Source: Herminiimonas sp. (GTDB lineage: Bacteria; Pseudomonadota; Gammaproteobacteria; Burkholderiales; Burkholderiaceae_D). Taken from it: a stretch of 64,000 nucleotides of DNA. Where the stretch lies: assembly GCA_028292665.1 (NCBI GenBank), contig JAQGLW010000107.1:1-64000 (forward strand), read 5' to 3'. The stretch's first letter is position 1; the number at the start of each line of letters is the position of its first letter. A program made the position numbers and the translations under genes. The notes below the pieces were generated by a model. It worked only from the letters and a program-made list of their open reading frames with translations. It did not search any database and was not told the DNA's origin. Of this stretch, positions 48,485 to 57,910 are shown in pieces.

Positions 48485-48943
48485 TCACGCAATTTCAGCG
48501 ATCAATTCAATTTCGACGCAACAGCCAAGCGGAATCTGCGCGACGCCGAATGCCGAACGGGCATGTTTGCCCTGCTCGCCGAAAACCTCGCCGAACAGTT
48601 CCGACGCACCATTGGTGACCAGATGCTGTTCGGTGTAATCACTGGTCGAATTGACCAGACTCATCACTTTGACAATACGTTTGACGCGGTCGAGATCGCC
48701 GCCGCAAGCTGCCTGCAAGGTTCCGATCAAATCGATCGCGACTGCACGCGCCGCCTGCCTGCCTTCTTCGGTCGTCATGTTCCTGCCGAGTTGCCCGACC
48801 CATGGCTTGCCTTCCTTTTTGGCGATATGGCCGGACAGGAAAACCGTGTTGCCGGTCTGTACAAACATCACATAGGCCGCGGCGGGCGCCGCCACCGGCG
48901 GCAATTCGATATTGAGAGCTTTGAGTTTTTTGTAAAAGGACAT
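48485..48943 (-). CDS. RidA family protein (YjgF/YER057c)
   Basis: A 152-residue protein of the larger RidA branch, trimeric enamine/imine deaminases that clear reactive products of PLP enzymes. Conserved parts are NTVFLSGHIAKKEGKPWVG, TTEEGRQAARAVAIDLI and ARSAFGVAQIPLGCCVEIEL. The arginine in HARSAFG is the catalytic one. GGAG precedes the ATG at 48943. It is encoded next to an aminotransferase, a sensible partner. Confidence 0.88.
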   Translation of the reverse strand: MSFYKKLKALNIELPPVAAPAAAYVMFVQTGNTVFLSGHIAKKEGKPWVGQLGRNMTTEEGRQAARAVAIDLIGTLQAACGGDLDRVKRIVKVMSLVNSTSDYTEQHLVTNGASELFGEVFGEQGKHARSAFGVAQIPLGCCVEIELIAEIA

Positions 48944-49070
48944 GCAGTACTCCAAAAAAATGCCATTCCAGACTTTGCCGCAACGACGGATTAAAAACGG
49001 ATGGGCAAATTTTACTCCCAACTGCAGCGGACATCGAGTTGCAGGCATGCCGTAACGGAAAACCGGACAT

Positions 49071-49952
49071 CTATCGTTTGATTGCCATGCGTCGTCCGAT
49101 TGCCACCACCGCAATGATCGCAACGGCGAACAGGATATTGCGCGCTTCCAGCGCTTCTCCCACGATCAGCGCGGCGCCGATTAGCGTCAAAAAAGGTTGC
49201 AACAGCTGCACCTGCCCTACCCGCGCAATGCCGCCGAGCGCCAGGCCTTTGTACCAGAAAAAGAAACCGATAAACATCGAGAACAGCGACACATAGGCGA
49301 ATCCGACCCATGCCCGCGGCGAAGCCTCCACGCCGTAATGCCAGCCGAGCCACACCGTCAGCGGCAGTAGCAGCGGCATCGACAGAATCAGCGCCCACGA
49401 GATCACTTGCAGCCCGCCCATCGTCTGCGACAGGCGGCCGCCTTCCGCATATCCCATGGCTGCGGCGATCACGGCCGCGAACAACGCCAGATCGGCGGCG
49501 TGCAATGCGCCGTCGCCTTGACCGACTGCAAATCCGACGACGATGGCGCTGCCGACGACGGCGGCAATCCAGAATCCGATCGACGGCCGCTCGCCGAACC
49601 GCAATGCGCCGAACAACGCGGTTGCCAAAGGCAGAATTCCGAGCACGATCGCACCATGCGATGCCGGCACATAACGCATCGCCACCGAAGAAAATACCGG
49701 GAACCCGATCACCACGCCCAGCGCGATGATCGCCAGCGCTTTCCACTGGCGTCCGGCGGGACGCGGCGCATCGATCCACCATAGCAGCAGCGCCGACCCG
49801 ACGGCCGCCACCACGGCGCGCCCGAGCGCGACGAGCACCGGGTTCAATTCGGCGACGGCCATGCGGGTGAACGGCAACGTCAGGCTGAAGATTGCGACGC
49901 CGATTGCGCCGAGCCACATGCCTTTGGTTTCCTGTGTAACGGATGCTCTCAT
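49071..49952 (-). CDS. DMT superfamily (EamA) transporter
   Basis: A 293-residue ten-helix membrane protein with two EamA repeats. It begins MRASVTQETKGMWLGAIGVA; AAGAAA-rich helices follow and the protein ends in basic residues. AAGAGAAA precedes the ATG. It lies 58 bases after the threonine dehydratase-like gene and divergent from the MocR gene, so it may export an amino acid handled by that enzyme. Confidence 0.84.
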   Translation of the reverse strand: MRASVTQETKGMWLGAIGVAIFSLTLPFTRMAVAELNPVLVALGRAVVAAVGSALLLWWIDAPRPAGRQWKALAIIALGVVIGFPVFSSVAMRYVPASHGAIVLGILPLATALFGALRFGERPSIGFWIAAVVGSAIVVGFAVGQGDGALHAADLALFAAVIAAAMGYAEGGRLSQTMGGLQVISWALILSMPLLLPLTVWLGWHYGVEASPRAWVGFAYVSLFSMFIGFFFWYKGLALGGIARVGQVQLLQPFLTLIGAALIVGEALEARNILFAVAIIAVVAIGRRMAIKR

Positions 49953-50010
49953 TTTCTCTTGCCGGAACCCGGCCCAAAAAATTCCACTGCTGTTTCGATG
50001 TCCTTGTCGA

Positions 50011-51024
50011 TCAAGCCGCTGCAAGGCTTCCTTCAGCGCCGCTGCGAATTTCCTGACCGGAGCGCATCAGGATAGAGGCGAACAGATCGGAATCGACATT
50101 GCCGCCGCACAGAGGCAAGCCCACCTTGCGGTACTTGAGTGCTTGTTTCATCTGCATTGCCGCTGCCAGTGCTGCTGCGCCGGCGCCCTCTGCGACGTTA
50201 TGCGTCGCGCTGTAATACAGCTTCATCGCAGCGGCCACTTCGTCATCGGTGACGGCGACGATTTCATCGACGAATTTGATCATCACATCCAGCGCCGCAT
50301 CGTCCGGCACCCGGCATGCCATGCCGTCGGCAATCACGGTGCTGACCGGCGACGCAATGCTGCGTTCTTGTTCGAACGACAGTTTATAGCTCAGCGCGTG
50401 CGCCGAAACCACACCGATGATTTTTGTGCAAAGCCCGAGCGCATTGCGCGCAGCGACGGCGGCACCGATGCCGGAACCCATGCCGATCGGCACGAACACG
50501 ATATCCAGGTCCGGTTGCGCGGACAGCAGCTCACACCAATAGGTCGCCACGCCGCGCACCAGATCGCGATGGAATGCCGGGATCATGTGCAGATCCCGCT
50601 CCTTGCCCAGTCTGGCGGCATATTCGCGGCTTTCCTGAAATTCATTGCCGTATTCGATCAACTCGACACCCAATGCGCGCATCGCGGCATTTTTTTCCTT
50701 GCTGTTGCCGTTCGGGACGACGATGCTGGCCGTCAAGCCGTGCCGCCGCACCGCGTAGCCGATCGACAATCCGTGATTCCCGCGCGTTGCGGAAATCACA
50801 CCGCGCACCTGCGGTAACCGCTGCACCAGTTCATGCATGTAAACCAGTCCGCCGCGCACTTTGAATGCGCCGGTCGGCGTATGATTTTCATGCTTGATCC
50901 ATGCCTCGGCGCCGAGCGCATGATTGATCAACGGCCATGAATATTGCGGCGTCGGCGGCATTGCGTCATATACGATGCGGGCGGCGGAATCGAGTTCTGT
51001 CTTGTTCGGAAGCTGGAATGTCAT
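50011..51024 (-). CDS. threonine dehydratase-like PLP enzyme
   Basis: A 337-residue fold-type II PLP enzyme that deaminates a hydroxy-amino acid. The Schiff-base lysine lies in TPTGAFKVRGG; SATRGNHGLSIGYAV and GMGSGIGAAVAARNA (PLP-phosphate loop) are conserved. There is no C-terminal ACT domain, so it is of the catabolic/serine racemase-like kind; threonine or 3-hydroxyaspartate are possible substrates. It is divergent from a MocR regulator with a repeat operator in between. Confidence 0.85.
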   Translation of the reverse strand: MTFQLPNKTELDSAARIVYDAMPPTPQYSWPLINHALGAEAWIKHENHTPTGAFKVRGGLVYMHELVQRLPQVRGVISATRGNHGLSIGYAVRRHGLTASIVVPNGNSKEKNAAMRALGVELIEYGNEFQESREYAARLGKERDLHMIPAFHRDLVRGVATYWCELLSAQPDLDIVFVPIGMGSGIGAAVAARNALGLCTKIIGVVSAHALSYKLSFEQERSIASPVSTVIADGMACRVPDDAALDVMIKFVDEIVAVTDDEVAAAMKLYYSATHNVAEGAGAAALAAAMQMKQALKYRKVGLPLCGGNVDSDLFASILMRSGQEIRSGAEGSLAAA

Positions 51025-51147
51025 CGGTGGCTTTCGGAAAACGAAGGTGCAGGCGGCCGGATAGAGCGCAGCGAAACCCGGCCTGCCATTCATCTCGATC
51101 GGTTATCAGGCATGATTTGTCCGTCGATGATGCATCCTAATCGACAA

Positions 51148-51168
51148 TACCAATACAGTACCAGTACA
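51148..51168. promoter_or_regulatory. direct-repeat operator for the MocR regulator (candidate)
   Basis: TACCAATACA (51148-51157) and TACCAGTACA (51159-51168) repeat with an 11-base period in the gap between the divergent dehydratase and MocR genes. MocR proteins usually bind direct repeats on one face of the helix near their own promoter, so this is the best operator candidate. Confidence 0.5.
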
Positions 51169-51203
51169 ATTGACCAAATAATTCAACCCACTGTCATGGC
51201 GAA

Positions 51204-52679
51204 ATGACCAATACAGCCAATGTGCGCAAAGCGCCTTCTTCCCGATTCATCCTGACTGCGCCTCAGGTGCTGTCGCGCGAAGCGGGCGGATCGCTGGTGG
51301 AACAGATTGTCCGTTCGGTCGAAGTGAGGATCGACGACAAACTATTGCGCACCGGCGCCCGTATGCCGTCGATCCGGCAATTCGCGGATATGCATGGGGT
51401 ATCGCGCTTTACAGTGGTCGAAGCCTATGATCGGCTGGTCGCCAAGGGTTTTCTGGAGTCGCGCCGCGGCTCGGGTTTTTATGTGCGCGAACGTTCGCCG
51501 ATAATTGCGCCCGGCGGGAATGTCAACCGTTCCACCGAACCGCCGCCACACCAACTGGATGTAGTCTGGCTGGTGCGCAACATGTTCCGTCAATTGCCGC
51601 AGCAGAAAATGCCCGGGTCCGGCTTGTTGCCGAACGACTGGCTCGATGGAAGACTGGTCGCCAACGGCTTGCGCGCGGTCAGCCGGCAAAACCAGAATCT
51701 GCTGCTGCAGTATGGCAATCCGCAAGGATTTTTGCCGTTGCGCCAGCAACTGCAACTGAAACTGGCCGAACTCGAAATCGCCGCGACGCCGGACCAGATC
51801 GTCACGACTGCCGGCGTGACCCAGGCGCTCGATCTGGTCGCCCGCCATTTCCTGCGTCCGGGCGACACGATTTTTGTCGATGACCCGGCGTGGTTCCTGA
51901 TGTTCGGTTCGTTTGCAACCCTGGGCGCCAAAGTCGTCGGCATTCCACGCCTGCCGGACGGGCCGGATGTGCTGCGGCTGGCCGAACTGGCGGCGCTGCA
52001 CAAGCCCAAGCTCTATGTGATCAACTCGGTGCTGCACAATCCGACATCGACGTCGCTGTCGGCGGCCAAGGCATTCCAGGTGCTCAAGATTGCGGAACAG
52101 CACGATTTCACCATTGTCGAAGACGATATCTATTGCGACATGCATCCGGGCGCCGCGGTGCAGCCGGCAACCCGCATTGCATCGCTCGACCAGTTGAATC
52201 GAGTGATCTACCTCGGCGGTTTTTCCAAAACGCTGGCAGCCAACCTGCGCGTCGGCTTCATCGCCACCTCGCATGAAAACGCCAAGCACCTGTCCGACCG
52301 CAAGATGCTGTCGACGCTGACCACGACTGAAATCGGCGAACGGGTGGTCTATAAAATCCTGTCCGAAGGCCATTACCGGAAACACGCCGATCGCCTGCGC
52401 AGCAAGCTTGACGGCGTGCGCGACAAGACCATCCGGCAACTGGAGCGGGCGGGCCTGACTATCGACGCCACTACGCCGGCCGGAATGTTCGTGTGGGCCG
52501 ATACCGGCTGCGATACGAACGTGCTGACCGAAAAAGCCATGCAGCAAGGTTATCTGCTGGCGCCGGGCAGCCTGTTCTCTCCGAACCAGCTGCCTTCGAC
52601 GCGCATGCGGATCAATGTCGCGACGATGTCGGATGCAGGGGTACTGCGCTTCCTGGAACGGGAAATCGGCAAATCCTGA
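51204..52679 (+). CDS. MocR-type transcriptional regulator with aminotransferase domain
   Basis: A 491-residue fusion of a GntR winged helix (about 20-90: ARMPSIRQFADMHGVSRFTV, then YDRLVAKGFLESRRGSGFYV) and a class I aminotransferase fold (about 130-490) with TAGVTQALDLVARHFLRPGD and the PLP lysine in GGFSKTLAANLRVGF. Such proteins sense PLP or amino acids and control a neighbouring PLP or amino-acid gene. Divergent to the threonine dehydratase and DMT exporter, which are its likely targets. Confidence 0.92.
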   Translation: MTNTANVRKAPSSRFILTAPQVLSREAGGSLVEQIVRSVEVRIDDKLLRTGARMPSIRQFADMHGVSRFTVVEAYDRLVAKGFLESRRGSGFYVRERSPIIAPGGNVNRSTEPPPHQLDVVWLVRNMFRQLPQQKMPGSGLLPNDWLDGRLVANGLRAVSRQNQNLLLQYGNPQGFLPLRQQLQLKLAELEIAATPDQIVTTAGVTQALDLVARHFLRPGDTIFVDDPAWFLMFGSFATLGAKVVGIPRLPDGPDVLRLAELAALHKPKLYVINSVLHNPTSTSLSAAKAFQVLKIAEQHDFTIVEDDIYCDMHPGAAVQPATRIASLDQLNRVIYLGGFSKTLAANLRVGFIATSHENAKHLSDRKMLSTLTTTEIGERVVYKILSEGHYRKHADRLRSKLDGVRDKTIRQLERAGLTIDATTPAGMFVWADTGCDTNVLTEKAMQQGYLLAPGSLFSPNQLPSTRMRINVATMSDAGVLRFLEREIGKS

Positions 52680-52702
52680 GATAAAAGGGCTACAATCCGC
52701 AG

Positions 52703-52730
52703 CTTGAAATTGCTTCAGTCAGCCCCATTT
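52703..52730 (+). promoter_or_regulatory. sigma-32 heat-shock promoter of htpG
   Basis: CTTGAAA (52703-52709), 13 bases, CCCCATTT (52723-52730): an essentially perfect match to the RpoH consensus. It lies about 100 bases before the htpG ATG. Confidence 0.9.
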
Positions 52731-52827
52731 CCGTAAAAATCCTGACATGTTCCTCTCCTCTTGCGGGCGCGGGGAGCAAGGCGGGACTGCTTTCAATAAC
52801 CTGTTTTCATCGACTTTAGAGGTAAAA

Positions 52828-54741
52828 ATGGCCGCATCCGAAAAGCAAACCCTGGGTTTCCAAGCAGAAGTCAAACAGTTGTTGCAGTTGATGATCCATT
52901 CCTTGTATTCCAACAAGGAAATTTTCCTGCGCGAGCTGATTTCCAACGCATCCGATGCAGCCGACAAGCTGCGTTTCGAAGCCATCAACAACGGCTCCCT
53001 GTTCGAGAACGATCATGAGTTGAAAATCAAGGTCGGCTTCGACAAAACGGCGCGCACGATCACCATTTCGGACAACGGCATCGGCATGAGCCGCGGCGAA
53101 GCGATTGAACACCTCGGCACCATTGCCAAATCGGGCACCAGGGAATTCTTTTCGAGATTATCCGGCGACCAGCAAAAGGACGCGGCCTTGATCGGCCAGT
53201 TCGGCGTCGGTTTCTATTCCGCCTTTATCGTCGCCGACCGAATCACGGTCGATACCCGCCGCGCCGGCGCGGCCGCCGACGAAGGCGTGCGCTGGGAATC
53301 AAGCGGCGAAGGCGATTTCAGCGTCGAATCGATCGGCAAGCCGTCGCGCGGCACCGACATCACATTGCATCTGCGCGAAGGCGAGGATGAGTTCCTGTCG
53401 TCCTGGAAGCTCAAGTCGATCATCCGCAAATATTCCGACCATATTTCGCTGCCGATCCTGATGCAAAAAGAGGAATGGGACGAAGAAAAGAAGGAAACCG
53501 TTCTCAAGGATGAATTCGAAACGGTCAACCAGGCCAGCGCACTGTGGGCGCGCAGCAAATCCGACATCACGCCGGAGCAATACAATGAATTCTACAAACA
53601 CGTTTCCCATGATTTCCAGGAGCCGCTGGCCTATACGCATAACCGGGTCGAAGGCCGCAGCGAATATACGCAGCTGCTGTATATCCCGTCGCATGCGCCG
53701 TTCGATCTATGGGACCGCAACAAGCGCGGCGGCATCAAGCTGTACGTGAAGCGTGTCTTCATCATGGACGATGCGGAGCAGCTGATGCCGGTCTACCTGC
53801 GGTTCGTCAAAGGCGTGATCGATTCCAACGATCTGCCGCTGAACGTGTCGCGCGAACTGCTGCAGGAATCGCGGGACGTCAAGGTGATCCGCGAAGGATC
53901 GACCAAGCGGGTGCTGTCGATGCTGGAAGAACTGGCCAATGGCGACGAGCAGCAACAGAAAGAAAAATATGCGACGTTCTGGAAAGAATTCGGCCAGGTG
54001 CTGAAAGAAGGCATAGGCGAAGACGCAACCAACAAGGAACGCATCGCCAAACTGCTGCGCTTCGCATCGACGCACAATGACAACGATGTACAGAACGTGT
54101 CGTTGGCCGATTATGCCGGACGCATGAAAGAAGGTCAGGACAAGATTTATTACGTCACGGCGGATTCCTACATCGCCGCCAGGAATAGCCCGCACCTGGA
54201 AATCTTTCGCAAGAAAGGCGTGGAAGTATTGCTGCTGACCGACCGCGTCGATGAATGGATGCTGTCTTTCCTGACCGAATTCGAAGGCAAGGAGCTGGTA
54301 TCGGTCGCCAAGGGCGATCTGGATCTGGGCAAACTGGAAGACGAAGCCGAGAAAAAACAGCACGAAGAAACCGAAGCGCAGTACAAGGACCTGGTTGAAA
54401 AGATGAAGAGTTCGCTGGCCGACAAGGCGAAGGACGTGCGTATCACTTTCCGGCTGACCGATTCGCCTGCCTGTCTGGTAGCGGACGAAAATGAATTATC
54501 CGGCAATCTGATGCGCATGTTGAAAGCGGCGGGCCAGAATGCGCCCGAGTCCAAACCGATTCTGGAAATCAATCCGGATCATCCGCTGGTGCAACGGCTG
54601 AAATATGAAGACGCCAAATTTTCCGACTGGTCCAGCATCCTGTTTGATCAGGCCATGCTGGCTGAAGGCGGCACGCTCACCGACCCGGCCGGATTTGTGA
54701 AGCGGTTGAATGAGATGCTGCTCGGCATGGCGGGCAAGTGA
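52828..54741 (+). CDS. htpG: molecular chaperone HtpG (Hsp90)
   Basis: A 637-residue cytosolic Hsp90. The ATP site is formed by [19 protein letters not shown]-like [28 protein letters not shown] and [11 protein letters not shown]; the middle domain has [13 protein letters not shown]. The ATG at 52828 follows TAGAGGTAAAA and gives the normal length; the frame extends upstream to 52747 but that part holds the leader. A sigma-32 promoter precedes it. Confidence 0.97.
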   Translation: MAASEKQTLGFQAEVKQLLQLMIHSLYSNKEIFLRELISNASDAADKLRFEAINNGSLFENDHELKIKVGFDKTARTITISDNGIGMSRGEAIEHLGTIAKSGTREFFSRLSGDQQKDAALIGQFGVGFYSAFIVADRITVDTRRAGAAADEGVRWESSGEGDFSVESIGKPSRGTDITLHLREGEDEFLSSWKLKSIIRKYSDHISLPILMQKEEWDEEKKETVLKDEFETVNQASALWARSKSDITPEQYNEFYKHVSHDFQEPLAYTHNRVEGRSEYTQLLYIPSHAPFDLWDRNKRGGIKLYVKRVFIMDDAEQLMPVYLRFVKGVIDSNDLPLNVSRELLQESRDVKVIREGSTKRVLSMLEELANGDEQQQKEKYATFWKEFGQVLKEGIGEDATNKERIAKLLRFASTHNDNDVQNVSLADYAGRMKEGQDKIYYVTADSYIAARNSPHLEIFRKKGVEVLLLTDRVDEWMLSFLTEFEGKELVSVAKGDLDLGKLEDEAEKKQHEETEAQYKDLVEKMKSSLADKAKDVRITFRLTDSPACLVADENELSGNLMRMLKAAGQNAPESKPILEINPDHPLVQRLKYEDAKFSDWSSILFDQAMLAEGGTLTDPAGFVKRLNEMLLGMAGK

Positions 54742-54797
54742 TTTGAGGATCGGAGACCGGGACGGTTGCACGAGGGGCCGCGCAGTCGCCGGATTCG

Positions 54798-54832
54798 CTG
54801 TGGCGGCCGCTCGTCCCGAGTAGGCGCCACAG
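54798..54832. other. inverted repeat between htpG and the GGDEF gene
   Basis: CTGTGGCG (54798-54805) and CGCCACAG (54825-54832) form an 8-bp stem in the GC-rich gap between two convergent genes. No T-run; a transcript end is possible. Confidence 0.45.
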
Positions 54833-54856
54833 GCCTGCTGCTCCATCAACGCAGGA

Positions 54857-55708
54857 TTACTTGCCGATTTTTGTGAAAAACGAATAGCCTTTCGCATCGC
54901 GCCTCGTCTTGTTGTTTTGTTTGGCTACATACATCGCAACGTCGGCGTTATTGACGAGGCGCTCCGCCGTTTCGCCGTCGGCAGGATAAATACTGATGCC
55001 GATACTCGGCCTCACGCTTATCTGCACGCCGCCGATGATGCAAGGCCTGGAAATATTCCCGATGATTTTCTCGGCAATCCGGGCGGCGTAACTCTCATCT
55101 TTTACCTCCAGCAGCAAACATAAAAATTCATCGCCGCCGTGTCGACAGACTGTATCTTCCGTTCGTGTGGATGTCTTGAGGCGGTCCGCCACGGTTCGCA
55201 GAACTTCGTCGCCGATAGCGTGGCCATAACAATCATTGATGTTTTTAAAATCGTCAAGATCGATAAAAAACAGTGCGATGCCGCGCTGATGACGTTGCGC
55301 CTGCGCCAATGCGTTGGCAAGACGGTCATTGAATAATGCCCGGTTCGGCAGGCCGGTGACAGCGTCGTGGAAAGCAAGATGCCGTGCCTTTTGTTCGTTG
55401 GCTTTGCTTTTATATAGCTCAGCTTCCAGATATTCGCGTTCGGCGATTTCGCGTGTCAGCATCATATTGACCGAGGACAAGTCATTGACGCATTCCTGCA
55501 CTTTGTCTTCGATTTCCTCGCCTTGATGCCATGCGCCTTCGATTCTTTCCGGCGGCAAATGTTCGTGAACTTCTTCCTTCAATACAGCGTTCACCGAAGA
55601 AAGTTTTTCAGCGCATTCTTCCACCTTGTGCTTAACCTGTTCGCTTTGATTCAGTGCATCCAGTAAAGACTTGGGAGGCGTAATCGATGCTTTTTCATAC
55701 GAGCGCAT
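54857..55708 (-). CDS. diguanylate cyclase (GGDEF)
   Basis: A 283-residue cytoplasmic protein that makes cyclic di-GMP. The GGDEF motif is intact in CRHGGDEFLCL, preceded at the right distance by the RxxD inhibitory site (RTED), so product feedback is expected. The N-terminal 110 residues are two related helical units, each with a KV-x-EC ... LSSVN pattern, likely a coiled-coil dimeriser. There is no sensor domain or membrane helix. The ATG at 55708 follows GAAGGA; the long frame start at 55840 is not supported. Confidence 0.92.
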   Translation of the reverse strand: MRSYEKASITPPKSLLDALNQSEQVKHKVEECAEKLSSVNAVLKEEVHEHLPPERIEGAWHQGEEIEDKVQECVNDLSSVNMMLTREIAEREYLEAELYKSKANEQKARHLAFHDAVTGLPNRALFNDRLANALAQAQRHQRGIALFFIDLDDFKNINDCYGHAIGDEVLRTVADRLKTSTRTEDTVCRHGGDEFLCLLLEVKDESYAARIAEKIIGNISRPCIIGGVQISVRPSIGISIYPADGETAERLVNNADVAMYVAKQNNKTRRDAKGYSFFTKIGK

Positions 55709-55872
55709 AGCTCGTCCTTCATCCTGGATGATTATCTTATTTAGAGGAAAAATAAAAACAATAGTTCTACTTACAAACAGCTTTACTCTCCGTTTGCGTT
55801 TGAACAGAAGAAATTGATGCGGTTGGCGGCATCGCCACAAGATGGAATTGCTCCATCTTCGGCGGCGCGGGT

Positions 55873-56316
55873 TCAGTATGCAATGTTCAAGCGCCGATAC
55901 AGGAACCCGAGCACGAACAACGGTCCGATCAGCAGGAAACGCAGATCCTCGAAGAACGACGGTTTTTTTCCTTCGATTTTATGGCCGATGAACTGGCCAA
56001 CCCATGCGATAACGAATATGGCGATCGACAGCGGCAGCACCATGGCTTGCGGCAACGCGTACAGCACTGCCAGCATCGCGCCGGATACCACCGTCATGCC
56101 GACCCCGAACGGGATCGACAATGTAAAGTAATAAATCAGCGATGCCAGCGTCAGCACAACCGCCGCGAGCGGATGAATTTCCCATATCAGTCCGAGCAAG
56201 GACAACATGATTGCCGGGATGCAAATGAAATGAATGATTTCGTTGGCCGGATCGAGATGACTTTCGGCATACCTGGCAATCAAGCTTTCTATCGGTCTTT
56301 GAGCAATATGGTTCAT
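55873..56316 (-). CDS. Mpo1-like (DUF962) membrane protein
   Basis: A 147-residue protein with four hydrophobic segments. The N-terminal ARYAESHLDPANEIIHFICIP contains the conserved His and Asn of the Mpo1/DUF962 family, whose yeast member is an iron-dependent dioxygenase in fatty-acid alpha-oxidation. The C-terminal FIGHKIEGKKPSFFEDLRFL has the second histidine motif. AAGGAGGA precedes the ATG, and a palindrome lies just upstream. Confidence 0.85.
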   Translation of the reverse strand: MNHIAQRPIESLIARYAESHLDPANEIIHFICIPAIMLSLLGLIWEIHPLAAVVLTLASLIYYFTLSIPFGVGMTVVSGAMLAVLYALPQAMVLPLSIAIFVIAWVGQFIGHKIEGKKPSFFEDLRFLLIGPLFVLGFLYRRLNIAY

Positions 56317-56333
56317 GACATCCTCCTTGTTAT

Positions 56334-56351
56334 AAACATGATTTCATGTTT
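56334..56351. promoter_or_regulatory. palindromic operator candidate before the Mpo1-like gene
   Basis: AAACATGATTTCATGTTT is a perfect 8-bp inverted repeat with a two-base centre, 18 bases upstream of the Mpo1-like start. It is the size of a typical dimeric repressor site. Confidence 0.45.
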
Positions 56352-56497
56352 GACCGCCGCCTCAAGTTGCGCTTGAACGCGATCGCCGTTTTTGCCGCTC
56401 TTCGTCATGAATAGTCTAGCCTTGTTTTCCGATGCCGGCCACACCGCTGCCATGGCCTGTATCGATCGAAACAGCCTGCCTTCGCTATAATCCCGTC

Positions 56498-56995
56498 ATG
56501 TCCTCCCCATTGTCCAGCGCGTTGCTGACCGGCCTGCCGCCCATACTCGACAGCGACACGCGTATCCTGATACTCGGCAGCTTCCCCGGAGCGGCATCGC
56601 TCGCGGCCGACCAATATTACGCGCATCCGCGCAATCAGTTTTGGGCGCTGTTGTCGGCAGTGCTAGAAGAAGAATTGACCGGGCTTCCTTATGCAGGGCG
56701 GCTGGTGCGACTGCAAGCGCATGGGATCGGCTTGTGGGATGCAATTGCGGCATGCGAGCGCGAGGGAAGCCTGGATGCAGCGATCCGCAATGCGCAGCCG
56801 AACGACTTTGCGGCATTGAAGCATCGCTGTCCGAACCTCGTGAGAGTATGCTTCAACGGCAAAACATCGGGCAAGCTTGCGCCCCGATTTGCCGAAGCAG
56901 GATTTGAAATCCTCGTGCTGCCCTCCTCTTCGCCGGCCAACGCACAATTATCGTTTGCACAAAAGCTTGCATTTTGGCGAGGCATCACAGGATAA
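56498..56995 (+). CDS. DNA-deoxyinosine glycosylase (uracil-DNA glycosylase superfamily)
   Basis: A 165-residue base-excision enzyme that removes hypoxanthine from DNA (HDG branch, family 6). Recognised by ILILGSFPGAASLAADQYYA, YAHPRNQFWALL and the C-terminal LPSSSPANA. The Asn in HPRNQFW is the likely active-site residue. ATG at 56498 starts 7 bases after a TATAAT box, so the mRNA may be leaderless; a longer frame start at 56432 is unlikely. Confidence 0.88.
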   Translation: MSSPLSSALLTGLPPILDSDTRILILGSFPGAASLAADQYYAHPRNQFWALLSAVLEEELTGLPYAGRLVRLQAHGIGLWDAIAACEREGSLDAAIRNAQPNDFAALKHRCPNLVRVCFNGKTSGKLAPRFAEAGFEILVLPSSSPANAQLSFAQKLAFWRGITG

Positions 56996-57044
56996 TGCGG
57001 CGGTTAAACAGGCAGACGCCTGTTCCTGCCGAAATAGATTCCAG

Positions 57045-57854
57045 ATGCTCATCAAACGCAAGTCCATCGAAAAAGAAGAATCCCAGCGCACAATGCCCCG
57101 TGGAGCTGCAAGCGCCCGCCCCCCGCGCAAACCGAAATTTGCGCCGGTGACGCTGTCCGAACAGGATGGCGTGCGTTTTCTGCATTTCGGTACCGAATGG
57201 GTGCAAGGCGCGATGCGCATCCGCAAACCGGACTGGATCGAGCTCGAATATGCCCAGCAGATGATGGCGTGGATGCTCTTCAACGATCAGCCGCAGCGGA
57301 TCGTGCAGCTGGGTCTCGGAACGGGCGCATTAACCAAATTCTGCTATCGTCATTTTCCCCGGGCACGGGTCACCGCGATCGAACTCAATCCATCCGTCAT
57401 CGCGATTTGCGAATCGATGTTCAAGCTGCCTGCCGATGACGAGCGGTTATCCGTGATCGAAATGGATGCGCTCGATTTCGTGGAGAACAGGGCCAATCAC
57501 GGAACCGTCGATGCGCTTCAGGTCGATCTGTACGACGCCACCGCCCGCGGTCCGGTACTGGATACGCCGGAATTCTATGCGGCCTGCGATGCCTGCCTCG
57601 CTCCGCATGGCATCATGACGGTCAACCTGTTCGGCGATCATCCGAGCTATGCAAAAAACCTGAAAGCGATGCGCTTCGCATTCGAAAAAGTGATCTGCCT
57701 GCCGGAAGTCCATGACGGCAACATCGTCGCCATCGCTTTCAAAACCGCCCCGGCTCTCGACTTTCCGGCCCTCTACAGCCGCGCCTTGCAGATCGTCGAA
57801 GCGACCAGATTGCCGGCCAAACCATGGGTCAACGGCTTGAAAGCTGGCAATTAA
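57045..57854 (+). CDS. spermidine synthase-like methyltransferase-fold protein
   Basis: A protein of about 269 residues with the polyamine synthase Rossmann fold: RIVQLGLGTGALTKFCYRHF (cofactor loop), VTAIELNPSVIAICESMF with the ribose-binding acid, and DALQVDLYDATARGP. The DxxxDxYD-like active-site aspartate region is VDLYDA. The basic N-terminus (to about residue 40) is not conserved. It may be an aminopropyltransferase or a distant methyltransferase. The start could also be 57093. Confidence 0.8.
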   Translation: MLIKRKSIEKEESQRTMPRGAASARPPRKPKFAPVTLSEQDGVRFLHFGTEWVQGAMRIRKPDWIELEYAQQMMAWMLFNDQPQRIVQLGLGTGALTKFCYRHFPRARVTAIELNPSVIAICESMFKLPADDERLSVIEMDALDFVENRANHGTVDALQVDLYDATARGPVLDTPEFYAACDACLAPHGIMTVNLFGDHPSYAKNLKAMRFAFEKVICLPEVHDGNIVAIAFKTAPALDFPALYSRALQIVEATRLPAKPWVNGLKAGN

Positions 57855-57910
57855 TGCGATAACGCATTACTCTGGATGAAATCCGTAGAAACGTCAGCCA
57901 AATCATCGCC

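Noticed and set aside
51342-52547. 401-codon open frame antisense to the MocR gene
   Set aside because: Shadow frame; no motif, and the sense gene has both expected domains.
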